From contig QMOE01000006.1 of assembly GCA_003648125.1 (NCBI GenBank), forward strand, positions 1 through 17,619: 17,619 nt of DNA. Reading direction: 5' to 3'. The notes below the pieces were generated by a model. That model did no database searches. It was not told the DNA's origin and was given only the letters and a program-made list of their open reading frames with translations. Shown in pieces: positions 15,163-17,619 of the stretch; the stretch's first letter is position 1, and each line of letters starts with the position of its first letter. The position numbers and the translations under genes were made by a program. This DNA is from Chloroflexota bacterium. Lineage in GTDB: Bacteria; Chloroflexota; Anaerolineae; B4-G1.

Positions 15163-15205
15163 TAATGAAAATTGCTGAAACCACAGAGAGATAGCCGTAG
15201 AAGAG

Positions 15206-15775
15206 ATGATCAAAGACCAGGGAATCGAGCAAGAACCTGATAGCACCCCAATCAGAGTGCTGCCGTGGCTGTTGCAGGCGTTACGCGAGGTGGCCGAAAC
15301 GGTCATCCCGGCGGTCGTCATCGCCCTGGTGATCAATCTCTTCCTGGCCCAGGCCACACAGGTGCTGGGGCAGAGTATGGAACCCACCCTGCACACTACC
15401 CAGCGCGTGGTGGTGGAGAAAGTCACGTACCGCTTTTCCCACGGCCCCCGGCGCGGCGACATCGTCGTCATTGATTTGCCAGAGCAGACAGATATGCTGA
15501 TCAAGCGCGTGATCGGCCTGCCCGGCGAGACCATTGAGGTGCGCAGCGGAGAGGTTTACATAGATGGCGAGTTGCTCGAAGAGACTTGGAAGGTCAACCG
15601 GGGCGGAGGTAGCTATGGCCCCAAGACCATCCCTCCGCTCCACGTTTTCGTCATGGGGGATAACCGGGGCGCTTCCAATGACTCGCGCAACTTTGGGCCG
15701 GTGCCGATCGATTGCATCGTGGGGCACGCCTGGTTCTCGTACTGGCCCACAGAGTACGTCGGTTTCGTCGAGTAG
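15206..15775 (+). CDS. lepB: Signal peptidase I
   Basis: The protein has 189 residues, a typical length for a single-span form. It removes signal peptides from proteins exported through Sec. One membrane segment (about 30-50) is followed at once by the catalytic serine in GQSMEPTL (Ser57). The catalytic lysine is Lys100 in LIKRVIGLPGE (98-108), and the conserved box MGDNRGASNDSRNFGPV spans 150-166. All catalytic residues are present. The ribosome binding site is weak (AGAAGAG directly before the ATG). It lies 167 nt after pnp on the same strand, separated by the nested palindrome, and ends in an intrinsic terminator. Its likely clients here include the two LPxTG mini-proteins and the DUF5666-like protein. 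Confidence 0.96.
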   Translation: MIKDQGIEQEPDSTPIRVLPWLLQALREVAETVIPAVVIALVINLFLAQATQVLGQSMEPTLHTTQRVVVEKVTYRFSHGPRRGDIVVIDLPEQTDMLIKRVIGLPGETIEVRSGEVYIDGELLEETWKVNRGGGSYGPKTIPPLHVFVMGDNRGASNDSRNFGPVPIDCIVGHAWFSYWPTEYVGFVE

Positions 15776-15808
15776 GGGTGGCCTTGCGCCCGCCTATAAA
15801 CGGCAAAT

Positions 15809-15840
15809 AGGCCGAGCTAAAAACTCGGCCTGTTTTGTTG
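15809..15840 (+). terminator. Intrinsic terminator of lepB
   Basis: AGGCCGAG (15809-15816) and CTCGGCCT (15824-15831) form a perfect 8-bp stem with loop ctaaaaa, followed by gttttgttg. It is 33 nt after the lepB stop codon and is the only classical terminator in the window. Confidence 0.85.
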
Positions 15841-15848
15841 TGGTGGTG

Positions 15849-15890
15849 TAACTGCTCAGGTGCCCGGCACTGCGCAAGTGCCGGGCACCT
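15849..15890. repeat. Palindromic element, copy 2 (short form)
   Basis: TAACTGCTCA (15849-15858) followed by the stem 15858-15871 with 15877-15890 (14 bp, loop gcgca) is nearly identical to the first part of the 12612-12688 element. The right-hand inverted end TGAGCAGTTA is missing; only TCGAGTTAT remains in its place. It lies between the convergent lepB and DUF5666-like genes. Confidence 0.75.
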
Positions 15891-15916
15891 CGAGTTATAT
15901 GGCGGTTAGTAAAACC

Positions 15917-17266
15917 TCAGAGATGTTTATGCCCCATCCGGTCGCGCAATGCAGCGCCCCGTGATTTGCCTCCCCCTGCCGCTACCACTGTGGCTTGCAG
16001 GGTGCCATCTTCGTTCCACACTCCCCGCACGCCGACCGAGTCGCCGGTCGTGATGTCGTCGAGGCTGGGGGTTTCCACATCGGGTGCGCGATACTGCGTT
16101 TCTGCGTCCACCAGCACCGTTACTGGGCCTTGAGGAGTGCCCAGCACGAGATTATCCGCCCCAACGCTGATGACGCGCCCGCGCGCGGCCCCTGGTTGTC
16201 CGGCCCGGCGACCGCCGATCTCGCCCAGGGCAAAGGCGCGGAAGGTCGCGGCGTCATCCCACGTGCCAGCAGCCGTCACTCGCGCCCCAATTTCGATGTC
16301 GCCCAGCGCGGGTTCTTCGACGCCGGGGATGCGGACGACGGTGTCCGCATCGGTGAGGACGTTCACCTGCCCGCCGGGGGTATCGAGCACCAGGGTCGTC
16401 CCGTTGACAGCGAACGCCTCGCCGTTCAGTCGTGTCGCCTGCTCCGGCAGCACGATCACGAGAGTGGCCCGCATACCATCCTCATCAGCTTCGCCTTCAC
16501 CGGCGATACGGTCCCCTACTGCCAGATCGGCGATGGAGGGGTTATCCACGTCCGGCACGCGGAACTCGGTTGTCTCGTCGGTCAACACCGTGAACTCGCG
16601 GCCTCGAGCGGCGCGGATGGTAAGGGTATCCCCTTCGACCGTTACTACCTCGCCCTGCAGCCGGCCCTGGCGCGGCCCAACGTGGGGCACGGCGACTGTC
16701 TGCGCCAGCAGACTGCCACCGGCATCGAGCGTTCCTTTGACGATGACCCGCATGCCCTCTTCCAAATCATCCCGGCCGGGCTGCTCCACGTTTTGGATAC
16801 GGTATTCGGTCTCGTCGCTCACGTGGACAGTGGCAACGCCACGCCCGGTCTCGACCGTCAGAGTGTCGTCGCCGATGGTCTCCAGCTTACCGGCTAGAGG
16901 GAGAGTGTGGTCGCTCTCCAGACGCAGCACGCCGAAAGCGTGGAAGGTGTTCTCTTCCTGCTCCCACCAACCACTGGCAGCCAGGGTGTCGCCGGCAGCC
17001 AGGTCGTCCAGGCCGGCCTCCTCCACGCCGGGGATGCGGAAGCGGGTGTTGGCGTCGGTGACGAGCGTCACCGCGCCGACGGGAGTGGCGAGTGTCAGTT
17101 TCTCATCGCCAATGCTTTCGAGCAGGCCATAGACGCGGGCACCTTCTCGCACAGAGTGAGCGGGGACCTGAGGACCGTCCTCAGCCTGCGCCAATGCGAT
17201 CCCCACGGAGCCGAACGTCACCGCCAGAAGCGTCACGCCAGCGAGCAATACAAATCTTGTTTTCAT
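15917..17266 (-). CDS. Secreted protein with five DUF5666-like repeats
   Basis: The protein has 449 residues. A signal peptide spans 1-26 with likely cleavage after ALA (AQAEDG follows). The mature protein is five repeats of about 70 residues at roughly 44-117, 124-193, 201-273, 279-349 and 362-430. Each has a pattern like GxLxxIGxDxLTLxTxxGxVTVLxDxxTxxRIPxVExPxLDDLxxGDxVxxxGxWxxDGTxxA, which resembles DUF5666 and OB-like small beta domains. The family has no established biochemical role; the product is extracellular or periplasm-like. The C-terminus is basic with two His (GHKHL) and has no anchor or sorting signal. GGAGGTGA a few bases upstream of the ATG is an excellent ribosome binding site. 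It is monocistronic and convergent with lepB. No clear promoter is visible upstream. Confidence 0.85.
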   Translation of the reverse strand: MKTRFVLLAGVTLLAVTFGSVGIALAQAEDGPQVPAHSVREGARVYGLLESIGDEKLTLATPVGAVTLVTDANTRFRIPGVEEAGLDDLAAGDTLAASGWWEQEENTFHAFGVLRLESDHTLPLAGKLETIGDDTLTVETGRGVATVHVSDETEYRIQNVEQPGRDDLEEGMRVIVKGTLDAGGSLLAQTVAVPHVGPRQGRLQGEVVTVEGDTLTIRAARGREFTVLTDETTEFRVPDVDNPSIADLAVGDRIAGEGEADEDGMRATLVIVLPEQATRLNGEAFAVNGTTLVLDTPGGQVNVLTDADTVVRIPGVEEPALGDIEIGARVTAAGTWDDAATFRAFALGEIGGRRAGQPGAARGRVISVGADNLVLGTPQGPVTVLVDAETQYRAPDVETPSLDDITTGDSVGVRGVWNEDGTLQATVVAAGGGKSRGAALRDRMGHKHL

Positions 17267-17402
17267 AGTTTCACCTCCATATAGTGTGATTATGTTTCAC
17301 GATCTATTCTCGAACCTTTTGATTATCTGGCGGTCAAGGGGGTGTAAAATCTGTGTAAAACGTCACATCAGGGATGAACGCAGATAAAACAGAAAAAGAG
17401 GA

Positions 17403-17424
17403 GTAGGGGCTGCCTCGCCCCTAC
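17403..17424. repeat. Short inverted repeat GTAGGGGC/GCCCCTAC
   Basis: Perfect 8-bp arms (17403-17410 and 17417-17424) surround a 6-nt loop tgcctc. Confidence 0.7.
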
Positions 17425-17446
17425 GACAAGTCAGGGTGACTCCAAT

Positions 17447-17480
17447 GCCCGCGTTCCGATGACTACCTGGGAACGCGGGC
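17447..17480. repeat. 11-bp inverted repeat GCCCGCGTTCC
   Basis: GCCCGCGTTCC (17447-17457) and GGAACGCGGGC (17470-17480) are perfect arms with a 12-nt loop. The right arm runs into the first 45-bp tandem unit. Confidence 0.75.
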
Positions 17481-17619
17481 GTCCCCGCCTGTATGCGGCC
17501 AAGATGGCCGCGCTCCATAGCAGGCGTCCCCGCCCGCATGCGGCCAAGATGGCCGCGTTCCATAGCAGGCGTCCCCGTCCGCATGCGGCCAAGATGGCCG
17601 CGCTCCATAGCGGGCGTCC
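17476..17619. repeat. 45-bp tandem repeat array, three full units and a partial, cut by the window edge
   Basis: Units lie at 17476-17520, 17521-17565 and 17566-17610, with a partial at 17611-17619. They differ at only a few positions. Each contains the hairpin GCGGCCA-aga-TGGCCGC (17495-17511 in the first unit). The array continues beyond the window. Confidence 0.92.

Larger units (their letters stand above)
17267..17619. other. Repeat-rich non-coding right edge
   Basis: These 353 nt contain no credible gene. They hold the ribosome binding site of the DUF5666-like gene (minus strand), an 8-bp inverted repeat (17403-17424), an 11-bp inverted repeat (17447-17480) and 45-bp tandem repeats (17476-17619). 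Confidence 0.8.

Noticed and set aside
15995..17132. Two long plus-strand open frames opposite the DUF5666-like gene
   Set aside because: The minus-strand gene has a signal peptide, an excellent ribosome binding site and five domain repeats. The plus-strand frames are low-complexity shadows.
17289..17337. Promoter for the DUF5666-like gene from TTGACC and CATAAT on the minus strand
   Set aside because: The two boxes are separated by far more than a usable spacing, and no good partner hexamer exists for either.
17363..17608. 81-codon minus-strand frame with 15-residue repeats
   Set aside because: The frame exists only because the 45-bp repeat unit is divisible by three; no start signal or protein-like features are present.
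17476..17619. Possible CRISPR array
   Set aside because: The units abut directly and are nearly identical over all 45 bp, so there are no variable spacers. No cas gene is in the window.

Overview
The window looks like a piece of a GC-rich Chloroflexota genome, probably Anaerolineae or a relative. This is an inference from several traits seen together: a very long secreted DUF11-repeat protein carrying an internal YLPLV motif, a secreted five-repeat DUF5666-like protein, a sortase with a long cytoplasmic N-terminal extension, and intergenic DNA full of short palindromic repeats. No single marker proves the phylum.

Layout. (1) 1-4626, plus: the 3' part of a giant surface protein made of DUF11-type beta-sandwich repeats, ending in a CARDB-like domain. 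Eight of its repeats form a duplicated four-domain block. (2) 4743-5625, plus: a promoter and two tiny secreted Pro/Thr-rich proteins, each ending in a sortase sorting signal (LPDSG, LPITG). (3) 5755-5868: tRNA-Val(CAC) with its own promoter. (4) 5957-8527, plus: a NarL-type histidine kinase followed 3 nt later by a polytopic membrane protein. (5) 12119 down to 8472, minus: a tight four-gene set, murJ (lipid II flippase), a SAM methyltransferase, a sortase, and a small single-pass membrane protein. (6) 12264-15038, plus: rpsO and pnp, in the classical order, with a structured 327-nt gap. (7) 15206-15775, plus: signal peptidase I, with an intrinsic terminator. (8) 17266 down to 15917, minus: the secreted DUF5666-like protein. 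(9) 17267-17619: no gene, only inverted and tandem repeats running off the edge.

How the parts could fit together. The window has a cell-envelope theme. Signal peptidase I would mature the secreted proteins. MurJ would deliver lipid II to the outer face. The sortase encoded two genes downstream of murJ could join the two LPxTG mini-proteins (encoded about 3 kb away) to that lipid II. The giant DUF11 protein next to the mini-proteins has no sorting signal of its own, which raises the question of how it is held at the surface. The link between sortase and mini-proteins is inferred from motifs and proximity and is not demonstrated.

The intergenic DNA holds several palindromic elements: a 77-bp MITE-like element at 12612-12688 with a shorter relative at 15849-15890, a 97-bp nested palindrome at 15066-15162, a 17-bp palindrome between the divergent murJ and rpsO promoters, and 45-bp tandem repeats at the right edge. 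No phage, IS transposase or CRISPR array is visible.
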